A DNA stretch of 10,599 nt, from the NCBI GenBank assembly GCA_005787645.1, contig SYAM01000063.1, forward strand, positions 1 through 10,599. Reading direction: 5' to 3'. A program made the translations under genes and the position numbers. Position 1 is the stretch's first letter; each line of letters starts with the position of its first letter. Shown here in pieces: positions 1-6,770 of this stretch. The stretch is from Actinomycetota bacterium. Lineage in GTDB: Bacteria > Actinomycetota > Actinomycetes > Nanopelagicales > Nanopelagicaceae. The notes beneath the pieces are model-generated. The model did not search any database, had not been told where the DNA came from, and was given only the letters and a program-made list of their open reading frames with translations.

Positions 1-1
1 A

Positions 2-2107
2 GAGTTCATCGAGACCAAGGTTGGCGAAGAAGAGAAGATTCGCGTCCTTCGCGATGCAGGTTTTGATATGGACCTTGGTGGTAAAGACATCATCTCTGTT
101 CAATATCAGAATGCCAATAACTCCGTTCGCGTAAGCGATGAATATATGCGCGCTTACGAAGAAGGAAAAGAATTCGGACTTCGCGCTCGTTCAACGGGAG
201 AAATCATCGAGCATGTCAACGCCCGCTCACTCTTCCGCAAGATGGCAGAGGCAGCATGGGCTTGCGCCGATCCAGGAATTCAATACGACGACACCATCAA
301 TGATTGGCATACCAATCCAGAGACAGGTCGAATAAACGCCTCGAACCCCTGCTCCGAATACATGTCACTTGATAACTCCTCATGCAATCTTGCATCGCTC
401 AACTTGATGAAGTTCCTCAAGGCCGATGGATCATTTGATGCCAAGACCTTCGTGAAGGCAACAGAGATGATCATCACCGCAATGGACATCTCCATCTGCT
501 TTGCAGATTTCCCAACTGAGGCAATCGGGGACACCACTCGTAAATATCGCCAACTCGGTATTGGATTTGCCAATATCGGAGCGCTCCTGATGGCATCAGG
601 TCTGCCATACGACAGTGAGGGTGGACGCGCGCTCGCTGGTGCAATCACCTCATTGATGACCGGAACCTCCTACCGTCGCTCCGCAGAGATTGCCGGAATC
701 GTCGGTGCTTACGAGGGGTACGCACGTAACGCGGCAGCACATACCCGCGTAATGCGTAAGCATGCCGCCGCATCTGTCGCTGCGCGCTCGGTGACAACCC
801 TTGATCGCGATGTCTGGACCGAGGCAAATAAGCAATGGGATGAAGGTTTGAAGATTGGTGAGAAGAATGGCTGGCGCAATGCCCAGGCTTCCGTTCTGGC
901 ACCAACCGGAACAATTGGTTTGATGATGGATTGTGATACCACCGGAATCGAGCCAGATTTCTCGCTCGTGAAATTCAAGAAACTTGTCGGTGGCGGATCG
1001 ATGCAAATCGTCAACCAGACCGTTCCTGCTGCGCTTCGCAAACTTGGTTACACCGAAGAGACCGTAGAAGCGATTGTCGAGTACATCCAAGCAAATGGAC
1101 ATGTCATCGATGCCCCAGGGCTTAAGCAGGAGCACTATGACGTCTTCGATTGCGCGCTCGGTGCGCGTTCGATTGCGCCCATGGGCCACGTGCGGATGAT
1201 GGCTGCTTGTCAGTCATTCCTCTCTGGTGCAATCTCCAAGACCGTCAATCTTCCCGAGGACGCTACTGTCGAAGAGGTTGAAGAGGTCTACTACGAAGGA
1301 TGGAGGCTGGGCCTCAAAGCCCTCGCCGTCTATCGCGACAATTGCAAGGTCGGACAACCTCTCTCTGATGGCAAGGCAAAGAAGAAAGAGGAGCCAGTTG
1401 TCGAGAGCACAGCTCCTGCTCGCGCAACACGTAAGCGTCTTCCTAAGTCACGTCCATCACGAACCACCTCGTTCAATGTTGGTGGCGCAGAGGGATATAT
1501 GACTGCGGGCGCGTACGAAGATGGTGCTCTTGGTGAGGTCTTCTTAAAGCTTGGCAAGCAAGGTTCCACTCTTGCCGGCGTGATGGATGCCTTCTCAATC
1601 GCAGTCTCGATCGGTTTGCAGTACGGCGTACCACTTGAGACTTACGTACAGAAGTTCACCAACCTCCGATTTGAGCCAGCAGGTATGACAGATGATGCAG
1701 ATATCCGCATGGCGCAATCGATGATGGATTACATCTTCCGTCGCCTTGCTCTTGATTACCTCCCTGCTGATGAGCGAGCAGCGTTGGGAATCTTCTCTGC
1801 AGCAGAGCGCGCACGTGCATTAGATGCGGGAAATTACAGCGCACCGGAAACCGCGCCAGCGATGGATGAGGTAGCAATCGACACGCCACGAGTGGCTCCA
1901 GTAGCGCAGGCACCAAAGGCGCAAGATATTGCGATTACTCCACCGCCAGCAGCACCGATGCAGATCGGTTCCTCCACTGAATTGCTCGAGGCGATGATGG
2001 GTCGAAGCGCAGATGCTCCAATGTGTATGACCTGCGGAGTGAAGATGCGTGCAGCAGGCGCCTGCTACGTCTGCGAAGGCTGTGGCTCCACTTCGGGATG
2101 CAGCTAA
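2..2107 (+). CDS. nrdJ: Adenosylcobalamin-dependent (class II) ribonucleotide reductase, 5'-truncated by the window edge
   Basis: The enzyme reduces ribonucleotides to deoxyribonucleotides with a radical generated from coenzyme B12, so it needs no oxygen and no separate radical subunit. The reading frame is open from base 2, giving 701 residues; actinobacterial NrdJ proteins are about 950, so roughly 250 N-terminal residues lie outside the window. The NPCSE motif is at 344-358; its Cys is the expected thiyl-radical residue and its Asn and Glu the usual partners. The SSCNLASLNL segment just after it supplies one redox Cys. The phosphate-binding APTGTI motif is at 899-916. A Lys/Pro-rich linker (about 1370-1460) leads to the C-terminal domain. 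The last 35 residues are Cys-rich (CMTCG, CYVCEGCG, then GCS at the end), matching the zinc and redox-shuttle tail of class II enzymes. The stop is 18 bp before nagA. No truncation or frameshift is seen in the visible part. Confidence 0.96.
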   Translation, partial: EFIETKVGEEEKIRVLRDAGFDMDLGGKDIISVQYQNANNSVRVSDEYMRAYEEGKEFGLRARSTGEIIEHVNARSLFRKMAEAAWACADPGIQYDDTINDWHTNPETGRINASNPCSEYMSLDNSSCNLASLNLMKFLKADGSFDAKTFVKATEMIITAMDISICFADFPTEAIGDTTRKYRQLGIGFANIGALLMASGLPYDSEGGRALAGAITSLMTGTSYRRSAEIAGIVGAYEGYARNAAAHTRVMRKHAAASVAARSVTTLDRDVWTEANKQWDEGLKIGEKNGWRNAQASVLAPTGTIGLMMDCDTTGIEPDFSLVKFKKLVGGGSMQIVNQTVPAALRKLGYTEETVEAIVEYIQANGHVIDAPGLKQEHYDVFDCALGARSIAPMGHVRMMAACQSFLSGAISKTVNLPEDATVEEVEEVYYEGWRLGLKALAVYRDNCKVGQPLSDGKAKKKEEPVVESTAPARATRKRLPKSRPSRTTSFNVGGAEGYMTAGAYEDGALGEVFLKLGKQGSTLAGVMDAFSIAVSIGLQYGVPLETYVQKFTNLRFEPAGMTDDADIRMAQSMMDYIFRRLALDYLPADERAALGIFSAAERARALDAGNYSAPETAPAMDEVAIDTPRVAPVAQAPKAQDIAITPPPAAPMQIGSSTELLEAMMGRSADAPMCMTCGVKMRAAGACYVCEGCGSTSGCS

Positions 2108-2125
2108 CGAGTAACACCTAGCTAG

Positions 2126-3238
2126 ATGGCTCAACCTTTTTCGATAGGGGCCGAGAGCGCGCTGATTGATGGCGTGATTACCTCGGCCTCGATCGAGGTA
2201 ACCGACGGCTTCATCTCATCAGTCGATGTCGGTCTCGAACCGGAAAAACTCTCTGATGATCTCATTCTAACTTCGGGAACTCTCTCGCCAGGATTTATCG
2301 ATTGCCAACTTAATGGCATTGGCGAAATCAACTTCTTTGATGCAGATAAGTCAGAGATGGAGCGTGCACTCGCCCTCCTCGCTCGCCATGGAGTGACTTC
2401 CTGCACCCCATCAATGATCTCGGCGCCAATAGGTGAATTAGTTGCAGCGATCAAAGCAAGTGATTGCGGTGAAAGTTCTTTTACAGGTTTAGTAAGAGCG
2501 CGTCACCTTGGTTATCACATCGAAGGCCCTTTTCTCTCAGAGGATTTTGCGCGTGCACATAATGCGCGCTTCTTCGTTGATCCCACCCGTGAAAATCTTC
2601 TGCCTCTTCTTGAAACTGCTCGAATTGCCATTGTCACCCTTGCTCCAGAGCGAACTGGCGCACTCGAAGCGATTGCATCGATTCGCGAATCAGGAGCTAT
2701 CGCAAGTGTCGGCCACTCAGGGGCAGATTTTCAGCAGATAGTCGATGCAGTTGCCGTCGGATTGAACATGGTCACTCATCTTTTCAATGGAATGAATAAA
2801 GATGTCAACCAGGGAATCATTCGAGCAGCGCTCGAATTGGATCAGTTGACGATTGGATTTATCGCAGATGGAGTTCATAATCACGAAGAACAGATTCGTT
2901 GGGCATTTGAGAATATGAGCGAACGGATTACGTTAGTGACCGATTCGTTGAGCAACCGATTGGGAGATGAAGTAGTTACTGCCAGAGCAGATGGCGGTGG
3001 ATATCGAACCGATGGCACTCTCGCTGGCTCACGATTGACTCTCGACCACGTGATTGCCCATGCAATATCGTCAGGAGTTCCGCTTGCCCAAGCGCTGCTC
3101 AGCGCTACTCGCGTGCCGGCGCGCCTACTAGGGCGAGGCGATCTCGGGGAGATAGCAGTTGGCGCTCGGGCAGACCTGACGCTCTTCACCGAAGGTGGGA
3201 GTATTCGTACCTGGGTAGGGGGAGTGGAGGTGGCTTGA
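2126..3238 (+). CDS. nagA: N-acetylglucosamine-6-phosphate deacetylase
   Basis: NagA hydrolyses N-acetylglucosamine-6-phosphate to glucosamine-6-phosphate and acetate in the cytoplasm, the committed step in amino-sugar use. The 370-residue product has normal family length and the full set of amidohydrolase landmarks: PGFIDCQLNG (residues 55-64, with Q61 and N63 where many amidohydrolases have HxH, as in E. coli NagA), HIEGPF with metal ligand E133, SVGHSGADF with H197, VTHLFNGMN with H218, DGVHNH with H251 and the catalytic Asp in LVTDSLS (D273). These positions almost match the E. coli numbering from memory. The ATG start has no clear Shine-Dalgarno sequence, only CTAGCTAG directly before it. 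The gene follows nrdJ by 18 bp and overlaps the next start by one base (TGATG). It has no visible promoter of its own, so it may be read from upstream of or within nrdJ. Confidence 0.95.
   Translation: MAQPFSIGAESALIDGVITSASIEVTDGFISSVDVGLEPEKLSDDLILTSGTLSPGFIDCQLNGIGEINFFDADKSEMERALALLARHGVTSCTPSMISAPIGELVAAIKASDCGESSFTGLVRARHLGYHIEGPFLSEDFARAHNARFFVDPTRENLLPLLETARIAIVTLAPERTGALEAIASIRESGAIASVGHSGADFQQIVDAVAVGLNMVTHLFNGMNKDVNQGIIRAALELDQLTIGFIADGVHNHEEQIRWAFENMSERITLVTDSLSNRLGDEVVTARADGGGYRTDGTLAGSRLTLDHVIAHAISSGVPLAQALLSATRVPARLLGRGDLGEIAVGARADLTLFTEGGSIRTWVGGVEVA
3226..3230 (+). promoter_or_regulatory. Ribosome binding site for the SIS-domain gene
   Basis: A GGAGG inside the nagA 3' end sits 7 nt before ATG 3238. 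It decides the start at 3238 over the TTG at 3235 and the ATG at 3247, and with the TGATG overlap suggests translational coupling to nagA. Confidence 0.75.
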
Positions 3239-4266
3239 TGAGCATCATGAGTTCAGAGATCAATGAACAGGCAGATGCGATCTCGGCGACGCTTGCCAAC
3301 CTTCGTAACTCCCGGCTCGAGGTGGAACAACTTTTCAGTGGCGCTCAGAGCGTTCTCTTCATGGCCCGCGGTACAAGCGATCACGTTGCCGATTATGGAC
3401 AGTACCTGCTCTCGACTAAAGCCGGAGTATTGGCAGCAAGTGGCAGTCCATCACTTGCCACAGCATTCGATGCCAAAGTTGATCTCTCCCATCATGTTGT
3501 GATTGGCATCAGCCAATCGGGATCCACTACAGAGATCGTGGAATCCTTAGCATGGGCTAAGCGTTTAGGTGCGAAGACTCTGGCTCTTACCAATCTGGCA
3601 AATAGTCCAATCACAGAAGGAGCAGATCTCACTCTGCTCACCTATGCCGGGGTTGAACGCGCAGTTCCAGCAACAAAGACTTTCTCAAGCGCCATGGCCG
3701 CCATGGCATGGGTTGCCTCATCGTTGAGTGCAGGCTCCCTTGATGATGAGCTGAGCAGATTGCCGGATCTGGCGCGCGAAGTGCTTGCAGCGCCACTACA
3801 TCTTGGTGAAATCGAGCGAGCAATCGGCAGCGCTCATACCTTGGTGGTTTCGGGAAGAGGTTTTGGACAATCGGTAGCGCGAGAGATTGCTCTGAAGTTG
3901 AAGGAGTGTGCGCTCATTAACGCGTCAGGTCTTTCGTTTGCCGATCTTCGACATGGACCGGTTGCAGTTTTTTCCCAAGGATTTCCTCTTATTTCACTTG
4001 GACTTTCGAGCACCTCACCGCTCCTGACTGGGCTTCACGATTTGCAACGTGCAGCACATCAAGCGGGCGCGCCCATCATCAACATCGGTGGCGTAAGCGC
4101 TCCAGGTATCCCCACACACCAGATTCCATTACCAGAACTTCCTGATGAGTTGCTACCAATCCTCCAAGTAATCCCCGGACAGAAGATTGCCGAGCGCATC
4201 GCTATCGCTCGGGGCTTTAATCCCGATGAACCTCGAGGCTTGAACAAAGTTACCCAAACGGTCTGA
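3238..4266 (+). CDS. nagBII: Two-SIS-domain sugar isomerase/deaminase, probable glucosamine-6-phosphate deaminase (NagB-II type)
   Basis: Expected to convert glucosamine-6-phosphate to fructose-6-phosphate and ammonia, the step after NagA. The 342 residues hold two SIS domains (about 25-165 and 190-330). The first has ARGTSDH (43-49) and ISQSGSTTE (91-99), which bind the sugar phosphate. The second has GRGFG (206-210), LKLKE with E223, and LRHGP with H239, the pair that acts in the GlmS isomerase domain. The tail, RGFNPDEPRGLNKVTQT, is the signature ending of the GlmS/AgaS/NagB-II group. No glutaminase domain is present, so it is not GlmS. AgaS-like activity on galactosamine-6-phosphate is the main alternative, but adjacency to nagA favours glucosamine-6-phosphate. 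I chose ATG 3238, which overlaps the nagA stop, because GGAGG lies 7 nt upstream; ATG 3247 is possible. Confidence 0.9.
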   Translation: MSIMSSEINEQADAISATLANLRNSRLEVEQLFSGAQSVLFMARGTSDHVADYGQYLLSTKAGVLAASGSPSLATAFDAKVDLSHHVVIGISQSGSTTEIVESLAWAKRLGAKTLALTNLANSPITEGADLTLLTYAGVERAVPATKTFSSAMAAMAWVASSLSAGSLDDELSRLPDLAREVLAAPLHLGEIERAIGSAHTLVVSGRGFGQSVAREIALKLKECALINASGLSFADLRHGPVAVFSQGFPLISLGLSSTSPLLTGLHDLQRAAHQAGAPIINIGGVSAPGIPTHQIPLPELPDELLPILQVIPGQKIAERIAIARGFNPDEPRGLNKVTQTV

Positions 4267-4277
4267 GTCCAGTAACG

Positions 4278-5156
4278 ATGGCAATTGCACTGGGAGTAGA
4301 TATTGGCGGCACGAAGATCTCTGCAGCCATGGTCCGCAATGGGCAAATCGTCAAAAAAATCGAGGAACCATTTCGACGCGAGCAGGTGATTGAGGATTTG
4401 GCCAAGGCAATCAAGAGTTTAGATCCGCAGCAAGAGAGCGAGAGCGTTGGAATTGCGTGCGCTGGGCTCATCGACTCAGAGCGTGGTGTGATTACTTTCG
4501 CGGGCAATCTCGGGTTCGAAAATTTTCCCTTGCGTGATCTCCTTGCCCCTCAAATCAATCGAGAGATCTCGTTAACCAATGATGCAAGCGCTGCTGGATG
4601 GGGAGAGTTTCGCCATGGCGCGGGAAAAAGTTTTAGCCATATGGCGCTCCTAGCAGTGGGAACCGGAATTGGTGGCGCACTAATCCTCAATCGCTCACTC
4701 ATCTTGGGCGCCCATGGATTGGGAGCTGAATTGGGCCACCTCAATGTTCCGGGAGCGAGTGAGAGATGCCCCTGTGGCCTCACTGGATGTGTCGAGGCGG
4801 TTGCTAGCGGTCGAGCGATGGAGGCTCGCGCCAAGGAAAGTGGCTTTGCCGGCACTCAAGAGTTGGCCGATGCTGCGCGTGCAGGGCAGCCAGAAGCAAG
4901 TGCGCTCTTTGACCAGATGGGGTGGGCGATCGGTGCGATCTCTGGGAGATTGGCAAATGTTCTAGATCTTGAAGTGATTGTTATTGGCGGTGGCTTTGGA
5001 TCCACCTTTGAACTCTGGGAGCGCGGTGCGCTCCGTGGCTTGCAGGAGAACATCGTCGTTCCTGATTTACGGACCATTCCTCACTTCACGAGGGCACGAT
5101 TAGGAAATGATGCCGGAGTAATTGGCGTCGCAGATTTTGCCTACGGCAGAGTCTGA
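4278..5156 (+). CDS. nagK: ROK-family sugar kinase, probable N-acetylglucosamine kinase
   Basis: ROK kinases phosphorylate hexoses with ATP; in this place the likely substrate is N-acetylglucosamine, giving the substrate of NagA. The 292-residue product has the N-terminal phosphate loop GVDIGGTK (6-13), the catalytic Asp in TNDASAA (D102), the glycine-rich AVGTGIGGA segment (126-134), and the ROK sugar and zinc site: GAELGH (149-154) followed by CPCGLTGC (164-171), giving H154, C164, C166 and C171. A second nucleotide-binding stretch, VIVIGGGFG, follows at 233-241. Length is normal for the family. Glucokinase (Glk) is the main alternative because ROK sequence alone does not settle the substrate; specificity is inferred from the adjacent nagA and deaminase genes. 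The gene begins 11 bp after the deaminase stop with no strong Shine-Dalgarno site, and its last 16 bp overlap the convergent NUDIX gene. Confidence 0.88.
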   Translation: MAIALGVDIGGTKISAAMVRNGQIVKKIEEPFRREQVIEDLAKAIKSLDPQQESESVGIACAGLIDSERGVITFAGNLGFENFPLRDLLAPQINREISLTNDASAAGWGEFRHGAGKSFSHMALLAVGTGIGGALILNRSLILGAHGLGAELGHLNVPGASERCPCGLTGCVEAVASGRAMEARAKESGFAGTQELADAARAGQPEASALFDQMGWAIGAISGRLANVLDLEVIVIGGGFGSTFELWERGALRGLQENIVVPDLRTIPHFTRARLGNDAGVIGVADFAYGRV

Positions 5157-5614
5157 ATCACCCTCTGAAGTTGGGTCCAGTTTTTTCCAAAGGCTGGATG
5201 TAACGCCAGCGAATTGACATCATCCCGCTCTACCCAACGTACCTCAATTGATTCTTGATTTGCTGCGATGGGATCACAGAGATTCTTCGCTCGGGCGATG
5301 ATGGTGTGGTAACTCCAGATTCCGTGCTCTTCGGCGCACTCTGTAAGAATTTCAATCTCATCACCAGTGATCGCTACCTCCTCGTGGGCTTCGCGGAGCG
5401 CTGCTTCGATAAAGCTCTCATGGGAGTCGCGGGCGCCACCAGGAATACCCCAGGTATCGCCGTTATGTACCCACGGTGCGCGATGTTGAAGTAAGACCTG
5501 TGAATCGCGAATCAGGAGCAAACCAGCGGCGCCAAATTTTCCCCAATGCTTTCCGCCGCAACGACATTCCACCCATCCATCACCATCGCGCGCAGCCATA
5601 GCCATTGGTACCAC
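5141..5614 (-). CDS. NUDIX hydrolase
   Basis: NUDIX enzymes cleave nucleoside diphosphates linked to another group, often clearing damaged or surplus nucleotides; the substrate cannot be read from this sequence. The Nudix box runs from G60 to I82 in the 157-residue reading: GGARDSHE, seven residues on REAHEE, then VAI. It keeps the metal-binding Glu residues and has Ala where the consensus has Gly after REUXEEX. Before it, WVECRCGGKHWGKFGAAGLLL-type sequence carries C17, C19 and H23, perhaps a degenerate metal knuckle. The start is uncertain: GTG 5614, ATG 5605 and ATG 5599 are in frame and none has a clear Shine-Dalgarno site; ATG 5605 or 5599 seems more natural. It is the only minus-strand gene here, divergent from the lipoprotein gene, and its 3' end overlaps the ROK kinase by 16 bp. 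Confidence 0.92.
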   Translation of the reverse strand: MVPMAMAARDGDGWVECRCGGKHWGKFGAAGLLLIRDSQVLLQHRAPWVHNGDTWGIPGGARDSHESFIEAALREAHEEVAITGDEIEILTECAEEHGIWSYHTIIARAKNLCDPIAANQESIEVRWVERDDVNSLALHPAFGKNWTQLQRVIQTLP

Positions 5615-5686
5615 AGCATCGGCACGATATTCACAGTTTCGAGCGTGAGAGTTCGGGCGTTATCGCTTTCACCTACTCTCACCAGG

Positions 5687-6052
5687 ATGAACATTCTCAA
5701 TATTGTGAAAATCCTCAGTATCCGAGAGATCAAGGGCTTCGCTCTCGGATTGATGGCGCTCATGGTGGTGGGGTGTACGCAGATCGAGCAAGGAGCGTCA
5801 CAAGGGCCAACTGGCGGATTGAGACACCCGAGTAGTCGCGAGAGTTACTTGATTCCTCCAGAAATTCCTCCCTCACTTATTGATTATCTTTTGGTAAATA
5901 AAAATCCTGAGAGCGAGATTGTTGAAATACAGGTAGAGAGCGTCAGTGTGGATCTCTGGACCTTGAAGATCTCAAGTGAAGCACCGCCTGATCAAACGGG
6001 TAGTGAACTCCGAAGATTTCTTCGTAGCGGAGATACGTGGAGTGAAGTATGA
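5687..6052 (+). CDS. Small predicted lipoprotein of unknown function
   Basis: I do not recognise a family. From ATG 5687 the product is 121 residues. It opens with a lipoprotein-type signal: a basic n-region with Lys and Arg, a hydrophobic stretch (GFALGLMALMVV), then a lipobox VVGC with Cys30 as the predicted lipidated residue. The mature part is about 92 residues, with a Gly/Ser/Pro-rich tether and then a short mixed domain rich in Glu, Ile and Val, ending in GDTWSEV. The frame stays open upstream to 5546, but that part would put over 40 residues before the signal peptide and is antisense to the NUDIX gene, so I reject it. No good Shine-Dalgarno site precedes ATG 5687 (only AGG touching the start). 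The stop overlaps the next start as ATGA, so the two proteins are probably made together and may act together at the cell surface. Confidence 0.7.
   Translation: MNILNIVKILSIREIKGFALGLMALMVVGCTQIEQGASQGPTGGLRHPSSRESYLIPPEIPPSLIDYLLVNKNPESEIVEIQVESVSVDLWTLKISSEAPPDQTGSELRRFLRSGDTWSEV
6039..6042 (+). promoter_or_regulatory. Ribosome binding site for the secreted PKD-like protein
   Basis: GGAG lies 6 nt before ATG 6049, inside the lipoprotein coding end. Together with the ATGA overlap it supports translational coupling of the two exported proteins. Confidence 0.6.
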
Positions 6053-6705
6053 GAAAAAACCTGAAATTTATCGGTTTTTTGATAATCACGTATTTAGCCT
6101 CTGCTCATACCGCTCCTGCCGCTCTAGCAGCCGATTGTTCGCAGACATGTGTGGAAGTCCGTCGTGAAGGCGGGGAGTTGGTCATCACAGCTCGTCGCGA
6201 ACCTGTGCGAATCATCCGGAAAGCCCCGGCAGCCACCCCGATTCCCATACCCGCTCGAACTCCCGCCAGCACACCCACAAGAGTCGTCAAGCGCACACCT
6301 CAACCCTCGCTTTCTGATCAGATTCGCGAAGTACTTCCTGAAGGGCGATTTGCGACCTTGCCCAGGTATGGAGCGTTGATCAACGAACCGCTTCTGATAC
6401 GCACTTACGGATGTTCAGATTTTGTGAAAACGCTGCCGATTCTCGATACCTCGATCGAATTGCGCTTATCGCCACGAATCGAATGGATATGGGGGGATGG
6501 GCAGCAAGAGTTTTGGGGTGGGAGCGCAGTTCGCGGTGCCCACATCTACTCACGTGCAGGTCGATATCGAATTGAGATGCGTTGCCATTGGGAAGGTCGC
6601 TTTCGCACGCCACATTTGCCTTGGACCCCCATTCCTGAGGGAATCATTTCGACCTTTGCGATGGAGCGAGAGTTATTTCGAGCGAGAGTCTTCTTCACCC
6701 AATAA
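6049..6705 (+). CDS. Secreted protein with a PKD-like segment
   Basis: No specific function is recognised. The 218-residue product starts with a signal peptide (MRKNLK, a hydrophobic core, then a likely cut after PAALA near residue 27). A Pro/Thr/Ala/Arg-rich linker spans about 53-86, followed by a compact C-terminal region. Residues 145-186 resemble a PKD-type beta-sandwich: WIWGDG (146-151), then HIYSRAGRYRI (165-175) and HWEGRF (180-185), parallel to the WxFGDG ... HxYxxxGxY pattern. I recall similar actinobacterial exported proteins in which a GDG repeat is followed by a W-x-G-x-F strand and a PWxPI segment, as seen here at 191-195. Four Cys (30, 34, 122, 179) could form two disulfides outside the cell. 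The start is fixed by the ATGA overlap with the lipoprotein gene and GGAG 6 nt upstream. A role in surface assembly or glycan binding would be speculation. Confidence 0.75.
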   Translation: MRKNLKFIGFLIITYLASAHTAPAALAADCSQTCVEVRREGGELVITARREPVRIIRKAPAATPIPIPARTPASTPTRVVKRTPQPSLSDQIREVLPEGRFATLPRYGALINEPLLIRTYGCSDFVKTLPILDTSIELRLSPRIEWIWGDGQQEFWGGSAVRGAHIYSRAGRYRIEMRCHWEGRFRTPHLPWTPIPEGIISTFAMERELFRARVFFTQ

Positions 6706-6743
6706 TTTCTCCACAAGGTGAGGTGGATAAGTAATTGTCACGT

Positions 6744-6765
6744 CGGAGCCAGCGACCAGGCTCTG
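6744..6765 (+). other. Stem-loop just upstream of the DUF4192 ATG
   Basis: CGGAGCC (6744-6750) can pair with GGCTCTG (6759-6765), giving 7 pairs with one G-T and an 8-nt loop. It ends 5 nt before ATG 6771, where a ribosome binding site would be. It may limit translation from that ATG, or it lies inside the coding region if TTG 6735 is the start. Chance folding is possible. Confidence 0.35.
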
Positions 6766-6770
6766 CGCCT

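Noticed and set aside
650..1189. 179-codon open frame on the minus strand inside nrdJ
   Set aside because: It is a shadow of the conserved nrdJ coding strand with no domain-like sequence; the same holds for the other antisense frames in nrdJ, nagA, metY and metX.
2108..2125. CTAGCTAG palindrome and stops in all three frames between nrdJ and nagA
   Set aside because: The palindrome is short and stop triplets in 18 AT-containing bases are unremarkable; no operator family is recognised.
3238..4266. GlmS (glutamine-fructose-6-phosphate transaminase)
   Set aside because: The N-terminal glutaminase domain is absent and the frame begins directly with the short helix before the first SIS domain.
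5546..5686. Upstream extension of the lipoprotein reading frame
   Set aside because: It is antisense to the NUDIX start, has no family-like sequence, and would bury the signal peptide behind more than 40 residues.
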